NCBI GenBank assembly: GCA_009391275.1
Contig: VEXF01000019.1
Location: 1 to 30,833 of the forward strand
Direction: 5' to 3'
Length of the DNA stretch: 30,833 nucleotides
DNA from: SAR202 cluster bacterium AD-804-J14_MRT_500m
GTDB taxonomy: Bacteria; Chloroflexota; Dehalococcoidia; UBA3495; GCA-2712585
This document shows positions 23,355 through 30,833 of this stretch, in pieces. The notes under the pieces are model-generated. The model saw nothing but the letters and a program-made list of their open reading frames with translations, ran no database searches and had not been told where the DNA came from. Numbering within the stretch: the stretch's first letter is position 1; each line of letters begins with the position of its first letter. The position numbers were made by a program, and so were the translations under genes.

Positions 23355-25220
23355 ATGCATGTTATAGGTACTGCAGGCCATGTGGATCACGGAAAATCCA
23401 CGCTCATCAAAGCTTTGACCGGCATCGACCCTGATAGATTGCCTGAAGAAAAAGAGCGAGGCATGACCATCGATCTAGGATTTGCCTGGATTACCCTTCC
23501 ATCTGGTCGTGACGTCGGTGTCGTAGACGTACCGGGTCATGAACGATTCGTGCGTAATATGTTAGCCGGGGTAGGTGGAATTGACTTAGCTCTTCTGGTT
23601 ATCGCGGCAGATGAGGGTGTCATGCCACAGACACGAGAACATTTGGCTATTCTGGATCTTTTAAAAACAAAACGAACTATCGTTGCTCTCACCAAAACGG
23701 ATTTGGTGGACGATGAGTTTTTGGATCTCGTACAGGCAGAAACTGAAGAAATCCTCTCAGGAACAATATTTGATGGCGCCCCGATGATTGCCATATCATC
23801 TCAAACCGGCGCTGGACTAGATGCTTTAAAACTTCAAATTGACCAATTGTTAAAAGAGACTCCTGCTAGACAGGACTTGGGACGGCCAAGGTTAGCCGTA
23901 GATCGCACGTTTACGGTAGCTGGATTCGGAACTGTAGTGACTGGAACGTTAATCGACGGTACGCTATCTATCGGACAAGAAGTCGAACTACTGCCTTCTG
24001 GCCGCCGGTGCCGCATCAGAGGTTTGCAAAGCCACAGAGAGAAAATCGATGTTGCCGATCCTGGACGCCGTCTAGCAGTTAACCTCTCTGGAGTATCCCA
24101 CGATGACGTTAACCGAGGGGATGTGTTAACTAAGCCCGGTTGGCTCAGACCTACCAACTTGATAAATGCCCGAGTTAAATTGATTCCCAATGCTCCGCGT
24201 CCACTAAAACATAACGCCAGGGTAGGTTTCCATGTCCTTGTAAGTGAAACGCCAGCCCGAATACGCCTTCTAGATACCAGACAGTTGGAACCTGGAGATG
24301 AAGCTTGGGCTCAAATACATCTAGCCTATCCGGTCCCCTTAGTGAAGGATGATTTTTTCGTTATTCGTGACACTGAAACTACTCTTGGGGGCGGTAAGGT
24401 CGTAGACACATCAGCCACACGTCAACGTCCATTCGTGTCTTCTGTAATAGATCGTCTAGAGGCGATGGAGCATGGAAACCTTGAGCAAATGATCCTTGGG
24501 GCAATCGACCAATGGGGACCTTGTACCATTGCAGTATTGGCAGAGCGAAGGAACCAAACCTATTCACAGATCGAACCAGTTGTACAACAGTTAGTCATGA
24601 AAGGAGACGTGATCCTTTTAGGAAACTTCGAAGCGGTCGCTCCTAACTTAATCATATATTCTCTCACCGAATGGAATTTACTTAAACGGAGCACAAAAGA
24701 TTCTTTAACTCAATACCATTCGCTATTCCCGCTTCGGAAAGGTATCTCCCGCGAGGAACTACGCAACCGCATGGGTCTAACTACCACATTATGTAACTTA
24801 GTTCTAGGGCGCATGGTCTCCGAAGCCACGGTATCGGAGGATGGTACCTACGTCCGACTCCCAACCCATAGTCCAACGCCGACGTCACAGCAACAAAAGC
24901 TAATGAGCCAATATTTGGCATCCCTAGAGATAGAACCCTATTCTCCCCCTACAGATAACGCACTGCCCCCGGATCTGTTAGGCTATTTATCTGACGGCGG
25001 ACGAGTAGTAAAAGTTGACAATACTCTTGTCTTCACAACAACAGCGTACCAAGAAATGGTTGCCGCTGTAACCGAGTACATCGAAACTAATGGCAATATC
25101 ACAGTTGGAGACGCCCGAACGTTATTTAATTCGAGTCGCAAATACATCCTTCCACTCCTAGAATATCTCGATCAACAACGTGTGACGAAGCGTGTCGGCG
25201 ATGAGCGTGTGTTGAGGTGA
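23355..25220 (+). CDS. selB: Selenocysteine-specific translation elongation factor SelB
   Basis: Delivers Sec-tRNA(Sec) to UGA codons marked by a SECIS element. The 621-aa protein (E. coli about 614) has the GTPase motifs GHVDHGKST (G1), RGMTIDLGF (G2), DVPGHERFV (G3), TKTDL (G4) and ISSQTG (G5), beta-barrel domains II/III (DRTFTVAGFGTVVTGTL), and a C-terminal half (from about residue 375) matching the winged-helix repeats that bind SECIS RNA. This C-terminal half and the exact G2 separate it from EF-Tu. ATG 23355 has CGAGGAAACC upstream. nurA starts 3 nt after its stop, so it heads a four-gene operon. selA, selD and tRNA-Sec are not in the window. Confidence 0.94.
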   Translation: MHVIGTAGHVDHGKSTLIKALTGIDPDRLPEEKERGMTIDLGFAWITLPSGRDVGVVDVPGHERFVRNMLAGVGGIDLALLVIAADEGVMPQTREHLAILDLLKTKRTIVALTKTDLVDDEFLDLVQAETEEILSGTIFDGAPMIAISSQTGAGLDALKLQIDQLLKETPARQDLGRPRLAVDRTFTVAGFGTVVTGTLIDGTLSIGQEVELLPSGRRCRIRGLQSHREKIDVADPGRRLAVNLSGVSHDDVNRGDVLTKPGWLRPTNLINARVKLIPNAPRPLKHNARVGFHVLVSETPARIRLLDTRQLEPGDEAWAQIHLAYPVPLVKDDFFVIRDTETTLGGGKVVDTSATRQRPFVSSVIDRLEAMEHGNLEQMILGAIDQWGPCTIAVLAERRNQTYSQIEPVVQQLVMKGDVILLGNFEAVAPNLIIYSLTEWNLLKRSTKDSLTQYHSLFPLRKGISREELRNRMGLTTTLCNLVLGRMVSEATVSEDGTYVRLPTHSPTPTSQQQKLMSQYLASLEIEPYSPPTDNALPPDLLGYLSDGGRVVKVDNTLVFTTTAYQEMVAAVTEYIETNGNITVGDARTLFNSSRKYILPLLEYLDQQRVTKRVGDERVLR

Positions 25221-25223
25221 CCG

Positions 25224-26429
25224 TTGTCTCTTGATTTCTCAAAAACCGTTCAACAGATCACACACCTCAGCACCAAGAGCAGAGCCGAACATGAAGATTT
25301 CGTCGTAAGAACTGACCTTGCAATAGAAACGATGCGCAGCTCTTCTTGGGATGCCATAGAATCCAAGCAGATTTCTGCAGGTAGCAGACCTTACCTTTGG
25401 GCAAAGAGCACTGAGAGTTTTGGCTCCGTATATCCTCTACCTCCCTCTCCCACCGATTTTTGCATCGCAGCAACTGACGGGTCGCACATAGACGTCGATC
25501 GCCACCTACCTGTAGCGTGCGCTTTGATCAACACTGGCACTTGCCTTCTGCGTTACGGGTCCGACCCATACGCGCACCTATCTAACACTCCAAGACTCTA
25601 TTACGGAGATGAGTTGTATATTACCCAACAGAATAACGGTATACATGAGATAGCTCTGGAGGGATCAATTCTGGGCACGTATAGAACTGTAGAAGAAATG
25701 AAAGCCTTGGTATCCTTGCTGCGTAGTGCTCCTCTTGACATTCCCGTTCTAGGCTTAATGGATGGTTCCCTTGTATTATTTACTGCTTTGCAACAAGGCC
25801 AACCGAAAATGGTTGAGAAATTCCTGCTAGACGATGGTTTTCTCCAAGCCCTCTCGGAAATTCACCTGATGGCTCGTCATCGTCCTTTATCTGTTGCTTC
25901 TTACATAAGTTTACCTCGAAGTTCCGAAGTCGTAAGTGCCCTTCGTCTATATTTATGTGATCAGGGCGTCTCAGAATGCCATCAAGTATGTTCGCGGCGT
26001 CGATCGCCCCACCAAAATTGCAGCTTAGTTAACCACTTGAAAGATCGCGATCTTTTTGAGAATCTTCTAAAGCCGGGAGAACGGTCCGCATTATTCATAA
26101 GCCAATCTGAAGTCATCGGGAAATATCCAGATGATCAAAAGATTTTCTTTTTCTATCTGAACACAGGAGAAGAGATCAGTCGTATAGAAGTCCCACGATG
26201 GGTCGCCTACGACGAATCCCTCCTCTCACTTACACATAGTCTGATAATGGATCAATGCAGCCGCGGACTAGGATATCCTGTTGCCATATCAGAAGCACAT
26301 GAACAAGCTGTCATCAACGGATCTGACCGACAACGTTTCAACGAAATTTTCGAGCTTTTGCTCCACAGCCAAGGAACGGTCGGATCTTCGTCAGCCAAAT
26401 CAAGATCCAAGCGAACGGCATGGATTTGA
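25224..26429 (+). CDS. nurA: NurA-domain nuclease
   Basis: Predicted 5'-3' nuclease that works with the HerA translocase in DNA end resection. Its 401 aa contain the NurA acidic motifs: TDGSHID (D85), LMDGSL (D180), and the C-terminal helix-strand region with YDESLLSLTH and GYPVAISEAHEQAVI (conserved His). The start is TTG with GAGGTGA 3-9 nt upstream, inside the selB end; no ATG precedes the conserved part. The central region (about 240-270) has a Cys/Arg-rich stretch (QVCSRRRSPHQNC). The end overlaps the next gene by 10 nt. NurA-HerA is best studied in archaea and is also found in some bacteria. Confidence 0.87.
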   Translation: MSLDFSKTVQQITHLSTKSRAEHEDFVVRTDLAIETMRSSSWDAIESKQISAGSRPYLWAKSTESFGSVYPLPPSPTDFCIAATDGSHIDVDRHLPVACALINTGTCLLRYGSDPYAHLSNTPRLYYGDELYITQQNNGIHEIALEGSILGTYRTVEEMKALVSLLRSAPLDIPVLGLMDGSLVLFTALQQGQPKMVEKFLLDDGFLQALSEIHLMARHRPLSVASYISLPRSSEVVSALRLYLCDQGVSECHQVCSRRRSPHQNCSLVNHLKDRDLFENLLKPGERSALFISQSEVIGKYPDDQKIFFFYLNTGEEISRIEVPRWVAYDESLLSLTHSLIMDQCSRGLGYPVAISEAHEQAVINGSDRQRFNEIFELLLHSQGTVGSSSAKSRSKRTAWI

Positions 26430-27007
26430 TAAATCCCTTAGATTCCAGGATAGGAGAGATTATAGGAGCTGACTCTATAGGTCTTTCTATACAATGTTAC
26501 CGTCTTTATGACTCACCAGCCCTCGGTAGTATGATCAGCGTTGGTGACCCATCTGTGTATGCAGTCGTTTCAGAAATCCGTACAGAAGGGTTAGATCCTT
26601 CTCGTCCAGTTATCGCTAGAGGCCGATCAGAAATTAGTGAAGAAGCAGTCTACCTAAACAATCCTCAACTCTCAGAGCTGCTTACGACCCGTTTTCGTGC
26701 CCTCATCATTGGACATCAAACCAACGGCCTTATCTCAGTTGGGCTTCCCCCATTTCCCCCTCGCATACATGCCTTTGTATGGCTTTGCAAAATGGAGACT
26801 ATAAAGGAACTTACATCCACCAGTTCTTTTTTGAGATTGTTGCTTGATTCCGGAGTTCCAGATGAAGTTGTTGCAGCCTGTGTACGTATCGCTGCATCAA
26901 TCTTGAAAGATGAACATCAATTCAAGGTGAAATGCACAAAAGCGCTCGCAATGGAATTAGTTGGTCAGACCTCACGACTTAATGCAATGTTGCGGAGACT
27001 AGCATGA
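26420..27007 (+). CDS. HAS-barrel-like conserved protein between nurA and herA
   Basis: A 195-aa soluble protein. Residues about 10-70 (RIGEIIGADSIGLSIQCYRL, then GSMISVGDPSVYAVVSEI and DPSRPVIARGR) look like the HAS barrel found at the N-terminus of HerA ATPases. The rest (NPQLSELLTTRFRALIIGH, PPFPPRIHAFV, DEVVAACVRIAASI, LNAMLRRL) has no known catalytic motif. From memory it resembles short HAS-barrel proteins kept with NurA and HerA in cyanobacteria and some Chloroflexota; this was not searched. It overlaps nurA by 10 nt and herA by 4 nt (ATGA), so it is probably made in fixed ratio with both. A structural role in the NurA-HerA complex is inferred. Confidence 0.82.
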   Translation: MDLINPLDSRIGEIIGADSIGLSIQCYRLYDSPALGSMISVGDPSVYAVVSEIRTEGLDPSRPVIARGRSEISEEAVYLNNPQLSELLTTRFRALIIGHQTNGLISVGLPPFPPRIHAFVWLCKMETIKELTSTSSFLRLLLDSGVPDEVVAACVRIAASILKDEHQFKVKCTKALAMELVGQTSRLNAMLRRLA

Positions 27008-28689
27008 CGTTTGACAATGAGTCTTTTTTGGGACCACAAGGAGAACTAATCGGAATGGTCATAGATGGTTCACTATCTCGCGGCGCGCAAGTGAGGCTAG
27101 GTTCCGGGATTTCTATTGAAGATATTAAGGAAGGCACCTACATTACCATCCAAGGCCAACGATATCAGTTCTTCGGCATCATTACGGATGTCTTTTTATC
27201 TGCTGTCGACAATTCAATCCAATACTCGCTACCCGACGTTTCCAGTCCTTTTATAAGTCAGGTCGTCGCAGATACGCTTACTTTCGGATCTATAACGGTT
27301 CTTCCAATGCTTACCTTGCCGGCTATATTAGGCGACGATTCCAAGCCCGAACCTGCGAAAACCATTCCAGCTCATTTCTCAAATACTTTTCGAGCGTCAG
27401 ACAGAGATGTGGAACTAGTCTTCGGAGAGGAAGACGAAAACCACTTCTTCATAGGCAATCCACTAGACATGGAAACAAAAGTTTGTCTGAATATAGAAGA
27501 ATTAGTGAAACGTTCATCCGGGATTTTCGGCAAAAGTGGAACTGGTAAAACATTTTTAACGCGCCTCCTCCTTGTCGGAATTCTACAGAGTGACGCTGCC
27601 TCAAGTCTCATTTTCGACATGCACAATGAATACGGATGGGCTGGCCAAGATTCAGACCGAAATCAGAGTGTTAAAGGCCTCAGAACACTGTTTGGGTCCA
27701 CTAAGGTTGCTGTTGCTTCGTTAGACCCCGAAAGTTCTGACCGCCGTGGAAACAGTCCAGATTTCGATGTACAAATTGGCTACGATGAAATCAACCCATC
27801 GGATATACAACTGCTTAAAGACACCCTAAATCTTTCCGAAGTAGCCGCCAGCGCAGCCTATGATCTAGAACGCAAGCTCGGAGATAAACAGTGGCTCAGT
27901 AAATTTCTGGAATTAGAAGACACAGACGAGATATACAATCTTGCAGCTGAGACTAACATACAACCTAATGCTCTACGCGCTCTGCACAATAGACTTTCAA
28001 GACTTAAACGTTTTAAATTCATGGTGCCAAAAGCCCCAGTAGACTCGGTTCAAGAGATACTGAATCTACTGGAAGCTGGAAAGCACGTTGTACTTGAATT
28101 TGGACGGTATGGTAACGATTTAAATGCATATATCTTGGTCGCCAACCTGCTCACGAGCCGAATCCATCAACGCTACGTATATAACACCGAGGCAGCCGAA
28201 AACGATCCTAGCGGGACTACTAAACCTCGCCCACTTATAATATGTATTGAAGAAGCTCACAGATTCCTTAACCCAAGCATCGCATCGCAAACCATCTTTG
28301 GAACAATCGCTCGAGAGCTCCGTAAATACAGCGTCACCTTGATGGTGATAGACCAAAGACCTAGCGCGATCGATCCCGAGGTTATGAGCCAGATCGGCAC
28401 TAAAGTTGCCTGCCTTCTCGATAACGAAAGAGATGTCGACGCCACTTTATCCGGAGTCCACGGTGCACGTGAACTGCGATCTGTGCTCTCCAGGCTAGAC
28501 GCAAAACAGCAGGCCTTGATTTTCGGTCACGGTGTTCCCATGCCTGTAGTTGTTCGCACGCGCGAGTATGGGGCATCCGGAAATTATGAAGATCTGACTA
28601 ACCCGCATTGGAAACGGTCTATTGGTACCAACGGTGCACAAACCCCAGCAGACCGAGACTTAGACCAAGAGTTAAAAGACTTATTCTGA
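27004..28689 (+). CDS. herA: HerA-type hexameric DNA translocase/helicase
   Basis: FtsK/HerA-superfamily ATPase that pumps DNA, normally with the NurA nuclease. The 561-aa protein has an N-terminal HAS-barrel-like region (residues about 10-65), Walker A GKSGTGKT (176-183), IFDMHNEYG just after (typical of HerA), Walker B LIICIEEAHRFL (about 408-420) and the late motif DQRPSAIDPEVMSQ. About 150 residues between Walker A and B form a helical insertion. The ATG overlaps the previous stop; GCGGAG precedes it by 6 nt. It ends the selB-nurA-HAS-herA operon. Anti-phage HerA systems pair with Sir2 or DUF4297 partners, which are absent here, so repair is the more likely role. Confidence 0.92.
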   Translation: MTFDNESFLGPQGELIGMVIDGSLSRGAQVRLGSGISIEDIKEGTYITIQGQRYQFFGIITDVFLSAVDNSIQYSLPDVSSPFISQVVADTLTFGSITVLPMLTLPAILGDDSKPEPAKTIPAHFSNTFRASDRDVELVFGEEDENHFFIGNPLDMETKVCLNIEELVKRSSGIFGKSGTGKTFLTRLLLVGILQSDAASSLIFDMHNEYGWAGQDSDRNQSVKGLRTLFGSTKVAVASLDPESSDRRGNSPDFDVQIGYDEINPSDIQLLKDTLNLSEVAASAAYDLERKLGDKQWLSKFLELEDTDEIYNLAAETNIQPNALRALHNRLSRLKRFKFMVPKAPVDSVQEILNLLEAGKHVVLEFGRYGNDLNAYILVANLLTSRIHQRYVYNTEAAENDPSGTTKPRPLIICIEEAHRFLNPSIASQTIFGTIARELRKYSVTLMVIDQRPSAIDPEVMSQIGTKVACLLDNERDVDATLSGVHGARELRSVLSRLDAKQQALIFGHGVPMPVVVRTREYGASGNYEDLTNPHWKRSIGTNGAQTPADRDLDQELKDLF

Positions 28690-28788
28690 CCCCATCATTA
28701 ATCTACTAGGCCCAATCCCTACAGGAATTAGCCACATAGAACAACATATGATGAATGTAATGATCTCTGAGAGTTAGTTTATCTTGAT

Positions 28789-28998
28789 TTAAGAAGCTTT
28801 AGTAGGAGCATCAAATCCATTACTACGATGGGTCCCATCACAGAATGGCTTCTTTGAAGACTCTCCACAACGGCACAACGCTGTTCGTTCACCCTCAATT
28901 TGAAAATGATTTCCATCGGCGTCTACCATTTTAATTTTCCCTTCTACTATATACGGACCACTGGAATTTACTGTAATGCTGACTTCGTTATCTGCCAT
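28789..28998 (-). CDS. CDGSH iron-sulfur domain protein
   Basis: A 69-aa protein whose C-terminal motif CRCGESSKKPFCDGTH gives the three Cys and one His ligands (C42, C44, C53, H57) of a CDGSH [2Fe-2S] cluster. The N-terminal part (VSITVNSSGPYIVEGKIKMV) is the small beta segment common in bacterial single-domain members. There is no transmembrane anchor, unlike mitoNEET. GGAAGGAAGAC precedes the ATG. It is last in the nfo-zincin-CDGSH run, 59 nt after the protease gene. Redox sensing or cluster transfer is the general expectation for the family; no specific role is visible. Confidence 0.9.
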   Translation of the reverse strand: MADNEVSITVNSSGPYIVEGKIKMVDADGNHFQIEGERTALCRCGESSKKPFCDGTHRSNGFDAPTKAS

Positions 28999-29057
28999 TT
29001 TGTCTTCCTTCCGTTACATGTTTAAATTTGTTCGTTTTAACATAAAACATACCGATA

Positions 29058-29432
29058 CTAGCCATATCCCATTCGTTCTAAATCGTAATCTTCTAGACCC
29101 AAATAGTGTCCTATTTCATGAAGAACCGTTTTTTTTATTTCCAATGCTACATCCTGCTTGGTACAACAAATCGATTCGATCGGGCATCTGAACAACCAGA
29201 TCACGTTGTGGATCGCATCCACATCACTCGTAGCTTGCACTTTTGGCATTCCTACAAACAAACCTAGTATTTCCCTGCCATTGCTTCGTTCATCTTGACC
29301 GAGAATGCCAAGCATAGGCCAATCCTCCACCACCACATCCAAGTTGTCCAATTGATCCCTAACCTGGCTTGGCAACTCATCAAATGTCCGACGTGCCAAT
29401 TCTTCGAATACCTCCAAACCTAGGCTGATCAA
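29058..29432 (-). CDS. Small zincin-like metallopeptidase
   Basis: A 124-aa zincin-fold protein with the zinc-binding HEIGHYLGLED near the C-terminus: H105, E106 and H109, plus Asp115 as likely third ligand (HExxH-x5-D). Length and layout match the minimal bacterial zincin family PF06262 (Thermus TTHA0227-like). The start is TTG overlapping the nfo stop by 4 nt; no ATG lies before the conserved part. No signal peptide, so presumably cytoplasmic. The substrate is unknown. Confidence 0.83.
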   Translation of the reverse strand: MISLGLEVFEELARRTFDELPSQVRDQLDNLDVVVEDWPMLGILGQDERSNGREILGLFVGMPKVQATSDVDAIHNVIWLFRCPIESICCTKQDVALEIKKTVLHEIGHYLGLEDYDLERMGYG

Positions 29433-30286
29433 TGTCGTACACCAAGTTTATCGCGGATATTTTTCAAGATATCAAGATTTTCCCTATCAGGTCCATTGCC
29501 TTCGAATCCTGGTACCTCCAGAAAGAATGGTACTTCAGCAAAAGCGCTATGCGCCATTATGTTTTCGAACGCCTTTATACCGAGATGCCCTTCACCTATA
29601 TTGTCGTGGCGATCTACTCCAGAACCCAACGGCCGTTTCGAGTCATTAGCATGAACTGCAGCCAGCCGGTCTAACCCAATTTCCCTATCGAATTCCTCCA
29701 TTGCGGCATTTAAGCCATCTGCTGTGGCAACATCGTATCCGGCCGCATAGCTATGTTGTGTATCCAGACAAACTTTCAGCCTGGAACTTCCCACCGTTTT
29801 AATTATTCGACCCAGCTCTTGGAAATTAGCCCCAATATGCTGCCCCATTCCAGCTGTATTTTCTAGAGTAAGCCATGGTCCTTCTGGGGATCCTTCAAGC
29901 ACTTCAAGAATTGCATCTACAGTTTGTTTTAAAATAGCATCGTATCCAGCTCCCTTGTGACTGCCTGGATGGAAGATTATCCCTTCTGCTCCAATATCGG
30001 CCGCGAGTTTCATATAATTAGTTAATGAATTTATCCCTTTTTGCACTAATTCAGGATTCGGATTGCCAAGATTGATAAGATAGATGCAATGGAAAAATAC
30101 AGGGCTGATCCCCGACTCTATGGCTTTCTCTTTGAACAATTGCAGGGTTTCTTGCGGAGCATGTTTAAAAACCCATGCCTGGGGAGCCGAGCCAAATATT
30201 TGTATCGTTTCGCACCCGATTTCGGCTCCTCTGTCAATCGCTCGATCGAGACCACCAGACGTGGAAACGTGGGCGCCTAGTTTCAT
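29429..30286 (-). CDS. nfo: Endonuclease IV (AP endonuclease)
   Basis: Cleaves DNA 5' of abasic sites in base-excision repair. The 285-aa TIM-barrel protein has the trinuclear-zinc motifs in order: GAHVSTSGG, FHPGSHKG, LENTAG, CLDTQHSYAAGYD, HANDSK, DRHDNIGEGHLG and a final LEVPG. The frame is open to 30334, but ATG 30286 is chosen since AGAGGTGATC lies directly upstream and the conserved MKLGAHVS starts there. It is the first gene of a three-gene minus-strand operon. Confidence 0.94.
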   Translation of the reverse strand: MKLGAHVSTSGGLDRAIDRGAEIGCETIQIFGSAPQAWVFKHAPQETLQLFKEKAIESGISPVFFHCIYLINLGNPNPELVQKGINSLTNYMKLAADIGAEGIIFHPGSHKGAGYDAILKQTVDAILEVLEGSPEGPWLTLENTAGMGQHIGANFQELGRIIKTVGSSRLKVCLDTQHSYAAGYDVATADGLNAAMEEFDREIGLDRLAAVHANDSKRPLGSGVDRHDNIGEGHLGIKAFENIMAHSAFAEVPFFLEVPGFEGNGPDRENLDILKNIRDKLGVRH

Positions 30287-30322
30287 GATCACCTCTTTTC
30301 TACAACAACAGTTTAAAGCACG

Positions 30323-30352
30323 ATTATCACCCATGTCACAAAACTACCGCAA
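30323..30352 (-). promoter_or_regulatory. Possible nfo promoter
   Basis: Minus strand: TTGCGG (complement of 30347-30352), 18 bp, GATAAT (complement of 30323-30328, five of six). It lies about 35 nt before the nfo ATG, between two divergent genes. Confidence 0.35.
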
Positions 30353-30370
30353 CTGGACGTATCCGATCAG

Positions 30371-30833
30371 ATGAAGGCGCTCTTTTTGGAAAGTACCGGA
30401 CGTCACCCATCATTGGCAGTGAGGGAAGTACCTAATCCCGCTAAAACATTGAGCCCACAAGAGGTTCTTATCGCTGTCGAAGCCTGCGGGCTCTGTTATC
30501 ACGATCTGCTAGTAATGCAGGGAATACTTCGTCGCGGCGTTCAACTGCCTTTGGTTCTCGGGCACGAGATCGCCGGGCACATAGCCGATATTGGACATGA
30601 TGTTAACGACCTCAAAATTGGTGATCGCGTGATATCACTTGCAAACGACATTTGCGGGGAATGCTATAGATGCCTTAGCAATCAACACCATCGCTGCTTA
30701 AATCGACGCACCTTAGGGCATAGTAGCCCCGGCGGCTTAGCTGAGTACATTAAAGTACGAAGAGCCTCCATACTTCCCATCCCGGATTCCATACCATGGG
30801 AACACGCCTGTCTCTTAGCCTGCCCAGTTGGAG
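30371..30833 (+). CDS. Zinc-dependent alcohol dehydrogenase family (MDR), 3' end outside the window
   Basis: The first 154 codons of a medium-chain dehydrogenase/reductase. Seen: MKALFLESTG, GLCYHDLLV (catalytic-zinc Cys), LVLGHEIAG (zinc His and Glu), GDRVIS, and the four-Cys structural-zinc lobe CGECYRCLSNQHHRC. These make it a zinc alcohol/polyol dehydrogenase, not a zinc-free quinone reductase. The Rossmann domain is beyond the window, so cofactor and substrate cannot be judged. ATG 30371 has no clear ribosome binding site; it diverges from nfo by 84 nt. Confidence 0.9.
   Translation, partial: MKALFLESTGRHPSLAVREVPNPAKTLSPQEVLIAVEACGLCYHDLLVMQGILRRGVQLPLVLGHEIAGHIADIGHDVNDLKIGDRVISLANDICGECYRCLSNQHHRCLNRRTLGHSSPGGLAEYIKVRRASILPIPDSIPWEHACLLACPVG

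Noticed and set aside
27004..28689. HerA as part of an anti-phage defence island
   Set aside because: The defence partners Sir2 or DUF4297 are absent, the partner is a NurA nuclease and the flanks are housekeeping genes.
1..30833. CRISPR arrays, insertion sequences, rRNA and prophage genes
   Set aside because: No regularly spaced long repeats, transposase or integrase motifs or rRNA-like sequence were seen on either strand.

Overview
The window is a gene-dense stretch of a bacterial chromosome with moderate, slightly AT-leaning composition. The gene set best suggests a member of the Chloroflexota, possibly one of the marine SAR202/Dehalococcoidia-like groups. This is inference from several traits: a complex I operon of 11 subunits without the NADH-oxidising module, a class E (anchor-less, HdrB-type) succinate:quinone/fumarate oxidoreductase, an LDH-like malate dehydrogenase, a Gram-positive-style LexA box (GAAC-N4-GTTC), and a NurA/HAS-barrel/HerA operon. 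No rRNA, tRNA, CRISPR array, insertion sequence or prophage was seen.

Layout. Positions 2-5218 are on the plus strand: the 3' part of a RelA/SpoT ppGpp synthetase, ribosomal protein S20 with its own promoter, lexA with a promoter and SOS box, an LDH-like malate dehydrogenase, and a GSA-aminomutase-like PLP enzyme. Positions 5356-21150 are almost entirely minus strand. Read in transcription order this is nuoABCDHIJK, a small unexplained ORF, nuoLMN, a 190-nt gap, then nadK, a NUDIX hydrolase and sdhA-sdhB-sdhE. Most junctions in the nuo run overlap by 1-4 nt or are separated by a few nt, so it reads as one transcription unit, and a promoter can be seen just upstream of nuoA. A 363-nt divergent region (21151-21513) separates it from a plus-strand PHP-domain phosphoesterase, which converges on holA (minus) with only 8 nt between stop codons. 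A divergent region holding a three-copy 11-bp iteron then leads to a tight plus-strand operon, selB-nurA-HAS barrel-herA. The last part holds a minus-strand operon (nfo endonuclease IV, a small zincin-fold protease, a CDGSH iron-sulfur protein) and the 5' end of a zinc alcohol dehydrogenase.

How the genes work together. Malate dehydrogenase, succinate/fumarate oxidoreductase and complex I form a TCA-to-respiratory-chain block, with NAD kinase and a NUDIX hydrolase adjusting the nicotinamide pool. LexA, NurA-HerA, HolA and Nfo are DNA replication and repair functions. RelA, S20 and SelB are translation and stringent-response functions. SelB predicts that selenoproteins exist elsewhere in this genome.

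The items most worth follow-up are the selB-nurA-HAS-herA operon with its free-standing HAS-barrel-like protein, the small ORF translationally coupled between nuoK and nuoL, the class E Sdh with a degenerate first CCG motif, and the ATATGG iteron upstream of selB.
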